Shown one piece after another: positions 1-9,092 of a stretch of 16,748 nucleotides of DNA (the stretch's first letter is position 1; each line of letters opens with the position of its first letter). The stretch comes from Parvularia atlantis. Lineage: Eukaryota; Opisthokonta; Rotosphaerida. The notes beneath the pieces were generated by a model. It ran no database searches. It saw only the letters and a list, made by a program, of their open reading frames with translations, and was not told where the DNA came from. A program made the translations under genes and the position numbers. The stretch covers positions 1-16,748 of the forward strand of contig CALSCO010001657.1 of the NCBI GenBank assembly GCA_943704415.1, read 5' to 3'.

Positions 1-95
1 GGGGGGGGTAGGACGGGTCAGGCGCGAGGCGCGGCGCGCGGGCACGGCGGGCGTGCGAAAGCGGAAGAAAACAGATAACGGCTGATATCCGCAAC

Positions 96-121
96 AGAGA
101 GAGAGAGAGAGAGAGAGAGAG
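96..121. repeat. (AG)13 dinucleotide microsatellite
   Basis: Twenty-six bases of perfect AG/GA repeat, followed by GAGGC. On the minus strand it is a CT tract, the kind of pyrimidine run found in fungal promoters and 5' UTRs. Confidence 0.95.
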
Positions 122-298
122 GAGGCAAGGCGGGCACGACACCGGCCGCGTCACGCCCCCGCGCGAGGCTGACGGCGACGGCGGCGCGCAGCGGGGGCCG
201 GGCAACAGGAGCAAGACGCCGAGGGAAAACAGAAAGTGCGAGGGCTGCGATCACTGATGCGGCGCGCTTTAAGTAGGCGCGTGCCCCTCGAGTGACGG

Positions 299-377
299 CC
301 AATCCGCTGCGGGCGCGCGTGAGCTCGTGTTTTGCGGCCGCATGTGCGCCATCCACCCCTCACCCCGGCCCAATCAG
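299..377 (+). promoter_or_regulatory. Pair of CCAAT boxes
   Basis: CCAAT occurs at 299-303 (context GGCCAATCC) and again at 370-377 as CCAATCAG, the preferred core of the HAP/NF-Y complex. Two same-strand copies about 70 bp apart outside a coding region suggest a promoter. The gene they would serve is not in the window, and NF-Y sites work in either orientation, so direction is unknown. Function is inferred. Confidence 0.35.
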
Positions 378-461
378 CGCGCGCCAAGGGTACGCCGCTG
401 TTCATCTGCGTGGCAGGCCCCGTCGATAGGCGCATCGCTCGCATGGCGGCGGGGGGTTACA

Positions 462-3400
462 TCATCGCCGTCCGGGCGTGCGCTCGAGCTCCTCGATCGT
501 CTTGAGGTACTGCTTGCGCAGGGCCGCGTTCTTGAGCAGGTGCATCTGCATCGCATCTGTCAGGCGTCGCCGCGGCGGGGCGGGCAAGGGGGGCGCGCAC
601 GTTGGTGTTGACGACCGACTTGAGCTGCGTCGGCGTGAACTCGCTCTGCGTGCGCGCGCCCCGCCGTCAGCCGCAGCAGGCCGGGCGTAGCGGGCGGGGC
701 GAGCGTGCCTTGTGGTCGCTGAACCACTTGTCAAAGTCCTTCTCGGGGATGTAGTACGCCTTGATGTAGCTGTCCATGAAGCCCTGGTGGGGGATCTGCC
801 TGTGCGCGCGCGGTTCCACCCGGGATCACGAGCCTGCAGCAGGGGCGCCAACACGAGCGAACGTACTTGAGCGACGTCAGCTCCTGCAGGCCCTTGATGA
901 ACGACTGGAAGTCGATCTGCATTTGCGCGCGGCCCTCGTTCGAAAACTGCCCCAGCGCCCGTGTCAGCCCTGCGCCGTCGACCGCGCAACCGCGCGCACC
1001 TTCTTCACGCGCGTCGAAAACGCGTCGACGAGCGACTCAATCGCGTGCGTGATCACGAGCCGCCACAGGATCTCCTGCACGTCCGCCGGCAGGTTCTTGA
1101 GCCTGCGCGCGCCGTAAGCAGGAGCGGCAGACGCACGCGGCAACAGGACGCACGTCGGGTCGGCGTCGAGCCGCGTCTTGAACTGGAGGAACTCGAGCAC
1201 GAGGTTCTGTACGTACGGGCTCGTGTTCGTGCCCACGTCCTTCATGTCCCAGTCGACCTTGCCCACGGCCACGGCGACGACCTCCATCTGCGCACGGCTG
1301 AGCGAGCGCGCGCGCGGCCGCTGCCCCCGTGGCGCACGCACGTTGATCAGGCGCCGCGCGATGCACCGGTAGATGTACATGCGCAGGTCGTTGATTGTGT
1401 CGATTGTCTGGCTGTAGAAGTGCGACAGGAACGCACCGCGCCCGCTCGGGATGAGCGACTGTGCGCGCGGTCGTCCGGCGTCAGCATCCACACAAGCGCC
1501 ACAGCCGCGCGTGCGTGCCTCGAGCTTCTCGCGGCAACTCCGCAGCACGTTGTCCAGGTACAGGATTGACTCGTTGGCGGTCACGCGGTTGTTGAGGCCT
1601 GTCGCACGCGCATACGCACATCAGCGGCCGCGACGCACCACGCACGCGGGCGGCGCACCGAAGAGCAGGTTCGGGTTCTTGAGCTCGACCATTGTGCTCA
1701 TCTTGGCCATCGTGTACTTGTGGTCGAGCACTGCGCGCGCGCACGCAGCGATGAGCAGGCGCGGCGGGGCGCAGCGGGGCGGCCACACCGCTCTCCTGCG
1801 GCCGGAACTCGTTCTGCTGCAGCTGCGCCGCCGCTGCTGCCGCCGCCGCATTGGCCGCCGCCGCGTCAGCCGGCTTCTCGTCGTAGCGCTCGCGCAGTCG
1901 CAGCAGCGTCGTGCGCAGGCGCGCCCCGAGTGCTGCGTAAGGCATGAGGCACGAGCGTATGGCGTAGCCGGGGCGCACCGGGGTCGATCCCGCTCAGCAG
2001 CTCGTTGGCCGAGCGCACGTCCGTGGCGAAAAACTTGAAGACGGCGTACAGCTGATCGCGCGCCCAAGTGTCAGGCGCACCGTCGACCGCGCTTCGGGGC
2101 ACGCACGTAGTACTCGACGATCTGCGTCATGCCCGCGAGGATCTCGTAGGCGATCGGCGACAGCACCTGCGCCATCGAGATGTACCGCCCGATCATGCGC
2201 ACGACGTTGACCGTCGTCGACGCGAGGATGGGCCCTGTGTGCACGCGCTCAGCGGCACGGCGCGAGCATGTCAGACGAGCGCACCGCCCGTCTGCACCGC
2301 CTGGTTGGCCCGCCGCCGCGCGCGCACGGTCGCGTTGACCGTCTCGTCGTCGCGCCAGACCCCGCCGGCCTTGCGCGCGCCCGCGCCGGCGCTGCTGCCG
2401 TCGGCGCCCTTCTTGGTCGGGCTGGCGTCCGCGCCCTCGTCGACAAAGTCTGCCTGATGGGTGAGCAAAGTGCTCGCGCGTTTCCCCGGCCGCGCACCGC
2501 GCTTGAGCTCCTCGGGCTCGTCGTCGTCGCTGTCGTCGTCGCGGCCCGCGTCCGCCGCGCTGCTGTCTGCCGCGTCGGCCGCGTTGCCCGACTGCTTGAT
2601 CAGCTTGCTGCGCTTGCCCGTGCCGGCGCTGCACACACCCGCACACACAACACACCCGCGCGCTCGCGCGATGAGCAGAGAGCCGATTGCGGGCAAGCGC
2701 GCACGCACACTGGTTGGACGACCTCCTCCTCGGCGAACGAGAAGCCGCCGCGCTGCAGCATCTGCTCAAACAGCTCGGTGTCGGCGCCGCCCGCGCCGGC
2801 GCCGGCCGCATCGGCGCCGGTCTCGGCGAGCGACGCCGCGAGCGCGATGTTCTTGGAAAAGTCAAACTCGCGCAGGGTCTGCAGCGAAAAGTCGGGCTGA
2901 AGCGGGCACGGGAACCACGCCTCGTTTTCGAGCATGGTCCGCAGATCCTGTGTGCGCCTCGTGGCATGAGCTCTCAGTGCACGCACGCTGCGGTGCACGC
3001 ACCTCCATGCGCGACCGGTGTGACGTCGCAAAGTACGCCTCGGCCTGCGACCGCACTGTGCTGCGCAGGATTGGCGACTGCTGCCCGGTGAAGGCGTCGC
3101 CGATGTTGATGAACTGGCGCGGCGAGCGGCGTCAGCCGGCGGTCGCGCTGAGGCACGGGGCCGCACCTTGTTGGTCAAGTTAAGCACGGTTAGGAAGTCG
3201 TCAAACTTGAATCCGTTGAGCGCCTTGGCGCTGAGGCACGCGCCCGTCTTGCGCTGGATGTCCTGGAGGCCGGCGCGCGTCGGTCGCCGAGGCACACGCC
3301 TCGCACACGCGCGCACCTCCCACAGGTTCTTGCGCGAGCGCACAAGTTTGGCCTCGATGTCGGCAAAGTAGCTGTTGGACTCGCCCGCGGCGCTGTGCGC

Positions 3401-5021
3401 GGAAGGGCGGCTCAGGCCGGCCCGCTGCAAGGGGCGCGGGTGCGGGCGACGCACACTGCGTTACGGTGCCAACGGATGATCGCGTACAGGCTGAGCATGA
3501 GGTTGCACTGCTGCTCCATCAGCACGCGCAAGCACGGCACAAACTCGACGTCCTCGCGCAGCATCATGCACAGCTCCTTGAATGGTTTACTGCGGCAGGG
3601 GCGTCAGGCAACGCGTCGCACCGTGCCGTATCGTGGCGCACAAACCTCTTGAGCCGGTCGGGCCGCGCCTTAGGGTCGCCCGCGATGGACGACATGGCGA
3701 AGCCGAGGACGATGTCGTGCGAGATGACGTCGACCGAGTCCGAGAAGCATTTCTGCGCCGCGTGGTGGCGACTGAGCACGACCTGCGCCAGCATGGGAGC
3801 GGTCGCACCTGCATGACCTCGATGACCTGGCCGTGCTTGGCGATGAGCTTGAAGCTGTTGCGCGCGCGTGCGCCGTCAGAATGCACACCGCCGTGACGCG
3901 CACGCGCACCCGACGAGCGTCTTCTCGTACACCTGCGGGTTGAACTTGCGGCAGACCTCGGCGAGCGAAGCCTCGAGGCGGTCGTCGATCGCGTCATACG
4001 TCGCCTGCATGAGCGCGGTGTGTGAGCGGTGTTGCGTTGCACGCACGAGCAGCGGCGGCACCGTAAACTTGGCCCCGAGCATGTTGGCGCTCTGGAAGAG
4101 CTTGTACTTCTCCGCGTCCTGCCGGCAGCGCAGGCACAGCTCGATCGCGAGCGGGAAGTCAGCCTCGGCCAGCGCCGCGTCCATCAGCTGCCCGTTGGTA
4201 ATGATCTGTTTGACGCCGGCCGTGTCGTCGTACAGCCTCTGCGCGCCGGCGTTGAGCGCGTCGTGCATGCCGACGGGCGTGGGATGCGCACCGTGAGCAG
4301 CTGGTTCTTGCGCGCCTTCTCGACGATCTGCATGCCGCCGCCCGTGAGGCCGCTCTTGGCGTTGGCCAGGTGGATGCGGCCCTTGCGCAGCAGCGTCGTC
4401 GTCGCGACGAGGTCGGCCTCAAATTCCTGCACGCGCGCCATGCCCTGGACTGCACGGCGCGCGCGCGCACTCAGCGTTGCGCCGTGAAGCGCTCACGAGC
4501 AGGCGCACCAAACGACTTGTAGTTGTCCATGATCACGCCCAACAGCTTCGAGTCGATCAGCTCCATCGCGCGCTCGCGGTTGACGACCTCGCGCTCGAGC
4601 GCGTGGCGCGTGAGCCGCTCGGGCAGGTGCTGCGCGCATCGCATCGCGGGCTGAGCGATGAGCGTGCGGGGTGCGCTGCCGCGCCGCACCTCGAGCGCGT
4701 ACAGCACGGGGTCGCAGTGCTCCTGGTAGAACTCGTCCGGCACGCTCCGTAGCAGCTCCTCGTCCGAGACGTCGGCGTGGGTCGGGTCAAAGCGCGGCTG
4801 CGGGCGGGCGGCTGGTTGAGCGCGTGCGCGTCAACGGCGCACGTTGGGCGCACCTGCGCCTGCTCCTGGCCCTCCTCCGTGTCGCTCGGGTGCCCCCCGC
4901 GCCGGCTGCCGCTGCGCGCCGGGCCGCCCCGCGTGCGTTCCTGCACGCGCTCGATGAACGTGGTCGGGTTGAGCAGCTGCAGTCCGCGGCCAAACGCGGA
5001 CGAGAGCCGGTCCCCGGCCAT
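462..5021 (-). CDS. VPS50: VPS50/syndetin, EARP tethering-complex subunit (27 exons)
   Basis: Large subunit specific to the endosome-associated recycling protein (EARP) complex, which with VPS51-53 tethers vesicles during recycling from endosomes. The spliced model is 1032 residues (human about 964) and follows human syndetin end to end. The N-terminal Vps54_N-like part has LLRKGRIHLANAKSGLT (human ICTNGRRHLNIAKEGFT) and then FPLAIELCLRC. The middle has FKFDDFLTVL and LENEAWFPCP. An acidic linker leads to PEELKRDFVDE, then VNVVRMIGRYISM. The syndetin C-terminal domain has FLSHFYSQT, GKVDWDMKD, FSNEGRAQMQIDFQ and SYIKAYY. The ATG at 5021 is the only one that keeps frame into the conserved part. 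A Gly/Arg-rich, probably disordered segment covers residues 30-56, and an Ala run precedes QLQQNEF. It diverges from the F-box gene with 308 bp between start codons. The family call is firm; a few exon edges are not. Confidence 0.92.
646..708 (-). other. GC-AG intron 25 of VPS50
   Basis: The exon ends ...GACCACAAG and the intron begins GCACGC, contains CTGAC and ends GCAG; it is 63 nt. Splicing yields WFSDHKSEFTPTQL, matching human WIKEHREYSTKQL position for position. The retained intron contains an in-frame TGA. Confidence 0.78.
1459..1518 (-). other. GC-AG intron 20 of VPS50
   Basis: The exon ends ...CTCGAG and the intron begins GCACGC, with CTGAC inside and CAG at the end; it is 60 nt. 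No GT in the neighbourhood has the right phase. Removing the interval gives CREKLESLIPSGRG, which matches human syndetin (LQPHLDAVMPAVKK) without a gap. It is stop-free and 3n, so a simple ORF caller reads through it. Confidence 0.75.
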
Positions 5022-5329
5022 CTGCTGCTGTTGCTGCGCCCGGCGTGTGCGGCGCGTGCACGGGCAGATGATGGCGGCTCGGTGCGGCGGCGACGGCGGC
5101 GCGGGTCGGTGCCAAGACGCGGAAGACGGCGAGGACGGCCGAGAGCACGACGAGGAGCACGACCGGGGCGAGCGCAGCCGGTACAACCATACAACTATCG
5201 GCTTTCGGCGGGTCGCGGTGCAGCCCGAGGCGTGGCAGCAAGACATACAGCGCGCACACAGCTGCCTGCGTCACTTTCGCCTCACGTCACCGCGCCGCGC
5301 CGCCGCGCCGCGCCGCCCGCCCGCTGCAG
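5022..5329. promoter_or_regulatory. Divergent upstream region between VPS50 and the F-box gene
   Basis: 308 bp separate the VPS50 ATG (minus strand, 5021) from the F-box ATG (plus strand, 5330), so the interval must hold both promoters and 5' UTRs. No convincing TATA or CCAAT box is visible. A CTCAC at 5280-5284 and a CTGCAG ending directly at the F-box ATG could be the end of a 5' UTR intron, but no donor is clear. A short hydrophobic frame on the minus strand (about 5105-5194) resembles no known protein. Confidence 0.6.
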
Positions 5330-7575
5330 ATGGCGCCGGTGATCGACGCGCTCTCGGACGAGCTGCTGCTGGAGATCTTCGGGCACGTCGACCTGCTGAC
5401 GCTGGCGCGCGCGCGGCGCGTGAGCCGGCGCTTCCGCCGCGTGGCGAGCGACGGCGCGCTGGTGCTGCGGCTCGAGCTGCCGCCGGGCGCGCGCAGTCAG
5501 GCGCTGCTCAACGAGGCGGCGGCGCGGCACGGCGCGCAGCTCGTCGTGCTCGACGTGCGCAGCTGCCCGCGCGTCGACCTGGACGCGGTCATGCAGGTGC
5601 TGCCGCGGCTGACGGCGCTGCGGCGGCTGGTGGTGCGCAGCTGCGTGGTCGAGCAGACGCGCGGCTTTGTGCGGCTGCTGCAGCACTGCCCGCCGACCCT
5701 GCGCGAGCTCGCCGTGGGCACCATATCGGGTTACGTGCGCAACGAGGACCTGTGGGCGCTGCGCCATGGCGCGTGGCCGCTGCGCCACCTGCGCGCCCTC
5801 GACCTGTCAGTGCTCAACGTGCAGAACCTGCACGACCTGCTCTGCGGCCTGCGCAGCCCCGTCACCGCCTTTGTCATCCGCACCACCGTTTCCCACAGCC
5901 TCTTCGAGATGCACCAGATGCTCCGCCTCTGGCTCACCCTCCGCCAGCGTACGCCCTGCCCGCTCCGCGCCGACTTTTACATCCAGAGCGCCCACCACGC
6001 CTGCCACCTCGGCTACGCGCTCGACTCGGCCAGTGCCGCCTCGGCCGGCATCGTCGGGCCGGACGGGTCGTGGTTCGCGGCCGCCGACGCCGACCCGGAC
6101 GCCCTCGACGTCGCATCTGCAGCCGCAGCTGCCGACGTGCTCAGCCCGAGCGCAATGGCCCTCGCCACGGCCACGACCAACACGTACCCGCTCGTCGTCG
6201 CAGGCCGCTTTGTGCCGCCGGCCAACGGGTGCGCGTTCATGCAGCACTTGCTCGGGCTAGGGCCGCACGACACGGGCCTGCCCGAGGCGCCGATCGGGCT
6301 CACGGCGGCGGGCGCGCTCACCAGCCTCGCGCTCGATAGTGTCTGCCTCACGCCGCTTGAGCTCGCCGTGCTCGTTGCGTGCAGCCTGCCGCACCTGCAC
6401 GCGCTTGTGCTTGTGCCCGAGACCGCGCCCGAGGCGCCCTGGGACGAGCGCGTGCTGCGATGGATCGACGCAACGCTGCAGCGCTGCGCACGCCTCCGCA
6501 TGCTGCGCCTCGCCAACCTGCCCGGCGTCGACCGCCTGCGCCTGTCGTCGCGCGAGTCGTCGTGCAGCCTCGCCGCGCTCGACCTGGGCGTGCACGACAG
6601 CCTCACGCCGCGCCTGTGGTCGTTCTCGGGCGCACTGCTGGACGAGGAGCCGGCGGCACCCGTGGATGCACCGTTGGCCGCGATGGCGCTGTCGCTCGAG
6701 CCGCAGAGCGAGCCCTTCACGCTGACGGGCCTGCGCTGGGTGTGCCTGCGCACGACGCGCCTCGCCCTGCGCACGCTGCTCGAGCACACGGGCGCGACGC
6801 TCAAGACACTCGAGGCCGTCGTGATCGACGCGTGGACCGACGCCGACATGGTCTGGCTTGTGCAGCGGTGCCCGCGTCTGACCCAACTCGTGCTGCTGTG
6901 CCAGGCGCCCGCGGCCGTGTCGGAGGACGGCGTGGCGGCGCTTGGGGCTCTAGCGGAGCTGCGCGTGCTGCGGCTGCACCACCTAGCCGGGGTGCGCTCG
7001 GGCGAGGGCTTTGTGCGCCTGAGCCAGCAGTGCCCGCTGCTCGAGGAGCTGTCGCTGTCGTACATCGGGCCGTTTGCGGACGGCATGATCCTCAACAGCC
7101 TGCCGCGCGCGATCAGCAACTGGCGCGGGCTGCAGGTGCTGCGGCTGCTGCAGCCGCGGTTGAGTGTGCGCGACCACTGGATCCAGGCACTCATGGGCCT
7201 GCCCAAGCTCGGCAAGCTTGTGTTTGCGGGCAGCGGCATCGAGGCCAACGTGCACACGACGATGGACCTCGCCGACCGCAAGCTGTGCGCGTGTACCCGT
7301 GCCCGGCGCGTGCGCGGTGGCTGACACGGTCGGTGCGCGCCTCGGCAGCAACTTGCAGTACATGCGCCTCGGCATGCTCGAGTACGTCAAGCGCGTCGAG
7401 CTCAAGCACGACAGCCCGCTGTGGACCAACACGCCGCGGCACACGGCCGCCGAGGTCTTCACACTGTGGAACCATCTCGAAAGCAACCGTGCGTGTGCGG
7501 CGCGGCGACGCTCGCTGTTGACGCACGCGGCGCGTAGTGTTCTTCCGCCTCGACCGCAACAGCTCCACTCTGTAA
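5330..7575 (+). CDS. F-box protein with LRR-like repeats
   Basis: Probable substrate receptor of an SCF ubiquitin ligase. Residues 6-40 form a clear F-box: LSDELLLEIFGHVDLLTLARARRV followed by SRRFRRVASD. The rest is rich in irregular leucine repeats such as LTALRRLVVRSC, LRHLRALDLSVLNV, LRMLRLANLPGV and LAELRVLRLHHLAGV, as in FBXL proteins. An Ala-rich low-complexity insertion lies near residues 245-280. The model is 710 residues in exons 5330-7284, 7349-7488 and 7538-7575. Both introns have GTGCG donors with CTGAC or TTGAC branch-like sites, and the protein ends NSSTL before TAA. The ATG at 5330 starts the F-box directly. The first 1,955 nt are uninterrupted, unlike the neighbours. The stop lies 31 bp from the convergent SRR stop. 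Ortholog and substrate are not identifiable. Confidence 0.85.
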
Positions 7576-7606
7576 ACCATAACTCTCCGACTTGCCTCAT
7601 GCTCAG

Positions 7607-9043
7607 TCACAGGCGCGCTGCGCCCTGCCACGGGAGCCGCTCGAGGTCGACGTTGCCGCCGCACAGCACGATGCCAACGCGCTGCACGTCGGTGCGGGCG
7701 CGGAACGCGTCCGAGAGCGCGACGGCGACGCCGACGGCCGCGCTCGGCTCGATCACAAGCTTCATGCGCTCAAACACGAGGCGCATCGCCGCGACGATCT
7801 GCGCGTCCGTGACGGTGTAGACCTGCTCGACGTGGTCGCGGACTGCTCGGCCGCGGGTGAGCAGGCGCGAACGCGCGCGACGGGCGCACTGATTGGCCAC
7901 GTGGTGTCCTTGCCGAGCGACGTGAGCAGGCCGTCGGCGATCGTGTCGGTCTTGCCGACGGCGACCCACTGCTTGGCCTCGAACGAGCTGCGCTCGTGGC
8001 CGTGAGCGGTACGCGCAAAGCGAGTGGGCCGTGCACGTATGGCACCGCTTCGTGTCGTCGGCGCCGGCGGGCTCGGCCGCGAAGATCTTGATGCGCGGGT
8101 TGCGCGCCTTGGCTGTGGCCGAGCGTCAACGGCGCGGTCCCGCTCGCTCGCCCGCCTGCGTACCGGCAATGCAGCAGCCGCTGAGCATGCCACCGCCGCC
8201 GACGGGCACTTGCGGCGCGCTCGTCAGACGCCGAGGCCGGGCGTGCGTACACGCGCACCGATCACCGCGTCCAGTGGCTTGCAAAGCGCCTCAGCCTGCT
8301 CAAGCAGCTCGAGCATGAGCGTGCCCTGGCCTGCGCGCGCGTGTGCGCGTGTCAAGAGGTGCGAGACGAGCGAGGGCGGCGCGCACCGGCCATTACGTCC
8401 CTGTGTTGGTATGGGTGCACAAAAGTCGCACCGGTGCGGCGGACAATCTCGTTGGCGGTGCTCTCGCGCGCCTCGAGCGTGGGCTCTGCGCGGTCGCGGG
8501 CGCGTGAGAGGGGGCGGGCGGTACCACGTGCGCGTCTCGGCACGCAACGGCACTCGGTGATCTGCCCGCCGTAGCCGCGCACGGCCGCCTTCTTGACCTG
8601 CGCGTCGTGCGTGCACGTTGAGTGAGCGATGCGGCTGGCGTGCGGAGGGCGGCCCACCTCGGGCGCGTTGGACGGCATGACGATGTACGCAGGGATGCCG
8701 CGCATGCGCGCCGCGAGCGCCAGCGCCTGCGCGTGGTTGCCGCTGCTGTGCGTCACGACACCGCGCCGCGCCTCGGCGTCCGACAGGCGGGACACGGCCG
8801 AGCACGCCCCGCGGAACTTGAACGCGCCGACCTTCTGCAGGTTCTCGCACTTGAACAGCAGCGCGCGCCCGGCCAGGCCGTCCATCGTTGCGCTCGTGAG
8901 CGTCGGCGTGCTGCCGCGGGCCCGGGGTGGATCGCGTCAGCGGTGCGCAGCAGGGCGCGGGCGCGGGCGGCGCACAGGTTGACGTGGGCCGCGATGCGCT
9001 TGCGCGCTGCGTCGACGTCTGCTGCGCTGATCGCGTACGGCAT
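7607..9043 (-). CDS. SRR: Serine racemase / threo-3-hydroxyaspartate dehydratase family, PLP enzyme
   Basis: Fold-type II PLP enzyme that racemises or dehydrates serine, or deaminates 3-hydroxyaspartate (yeast Sry1). The spliced protein is 328 residues (human 340). It starts MPYAISAADV. LTPTLTS precedes KVGAFKFRGA, with the Schiff-base lysine at residue 54 (human K56). Next come HSSGNHAQAL, with the serine equivalent to human S84 and the phosphate-binding asparagine, then the glycine loop VPVGGGGMLSG. The metal-site segment AAEPAGADD follows, then TWPIIRDHVEQVYTVT, ERMKLVIEPSA and CGGNVDL. Exons: 9043-8976, 8910-8658, 8597-8549, 8485-8387, 8330-8259, 8208-8164, 8112-8046, 7987-7890, 7842-7607. 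It starts only 49 bp after the ECI stop on the same strand. Racemase and dehydratase activities cannot be told apart by sequence. Confidence 0.93.
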
Positions 9044-9092
9044 TGCGAGGGACAATTTGAAAAGTGAGCAACTCACTGCTCGCGCGCTCACT
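9044..9092 (-). promoter_or_regulatory. 49-bp gap between ECI and SRR (tandem)
   Basis: The whole distance between the ECI stop and the SRR start codon on the same strand. It is AT-richer than its surroundings (GACAATTTGAAAAG on the plus strand). It must hold the ECI 3' end and the SRR 5' UTR, so the SRR promoter probably extends into the ECI coding sequence. Confidence 0.45.

Larger units (their letters stand above)
1..461. other. Left-edge intergenic region, no gene recognised
   Basis: This stretch lies downstream of the VPS50 stop and holds no reading frame that resembles a known protein. The open frames on both strands are low-complexity Arg/Ala/Pro translations typical of GC-rich noncoding DNA. 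It contains an (AG)13 tract and two CCAAT boxes, which suggests the promoter of a gene beyond the left edge, and presumably the 3' UTR of VPS50. No rRNA, tRNA or mobile-element signature was seen. Confidence 0.5.
462..5021 (-). other. VPS50: Exon map of VPS50
   Basis: Exons in transcription order: 5021-4854, 4797-4690, 4629-4509, 4449-4292, 4238-4047, 4004-3900, 3844-3809, 3752-3646, 3589-3455, 3392-3317, 3262-3167, 3113-3003, 2947-2709, 2628-2498, 2449-2285, 2234-2107, 2051-1979, 1932-1789, 1730-1659, 1598-1519, 1458-1342, 1287-1154, 1102-1000, 946-867, 799-709, 645-601, 545-462. They total 3099 nt, a multiple of three. Least certain edges: the donor at 4046 (4061 is also possible), the donor at 3645 (a GTTTGT start, chosen because it restores SKPFKELC against human LQYKDLC), and the acceptor at 4798, which skips a nearer AG. 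Introns 20 and 25 appear to be GC-AG. Confidence 0.75.

Noticed and set aside
18-356. Small minus-strand frame at the left edge
   Set aside because: It reads through the AG microsatellite as a Leu/Ser repeat, shows no family resemblance and has no convincing splice pattern.
4831-5274. Minus-strand frame with a hydrophobic stretch resembling a membrane anchor upstream of VPS50
   Set aside because: VPS50 homologues have no N-terminal membrane segment. A splice into MAGDRL would need an intron without a normal branch motif, and the frame overlaps a region needed as promoter.
4777-6339. 520-codon plus-strand open frame spanning VPS50 exon 1, the divergent region and the F-box gene
   Set aside because: Arg/Ala/Pro low complexity, out of frame with both real genes and crossing their start codons.
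6013-7281. 422-codon open frame on the minus strand inside the F-box gene
   Set aside because: It is a Ser/Arg-rich antisense shadow of the F-box coding exon. High GC at third positions keeps stops out of opposite frames. No domain is recognisable.
7285-7348. Premature end of the F-box protein at 7324
   Set aside because: The reading frame stops only because it enters an intron. Splicing 7285-7348 restores an LRR-like continuation in the correct phase.
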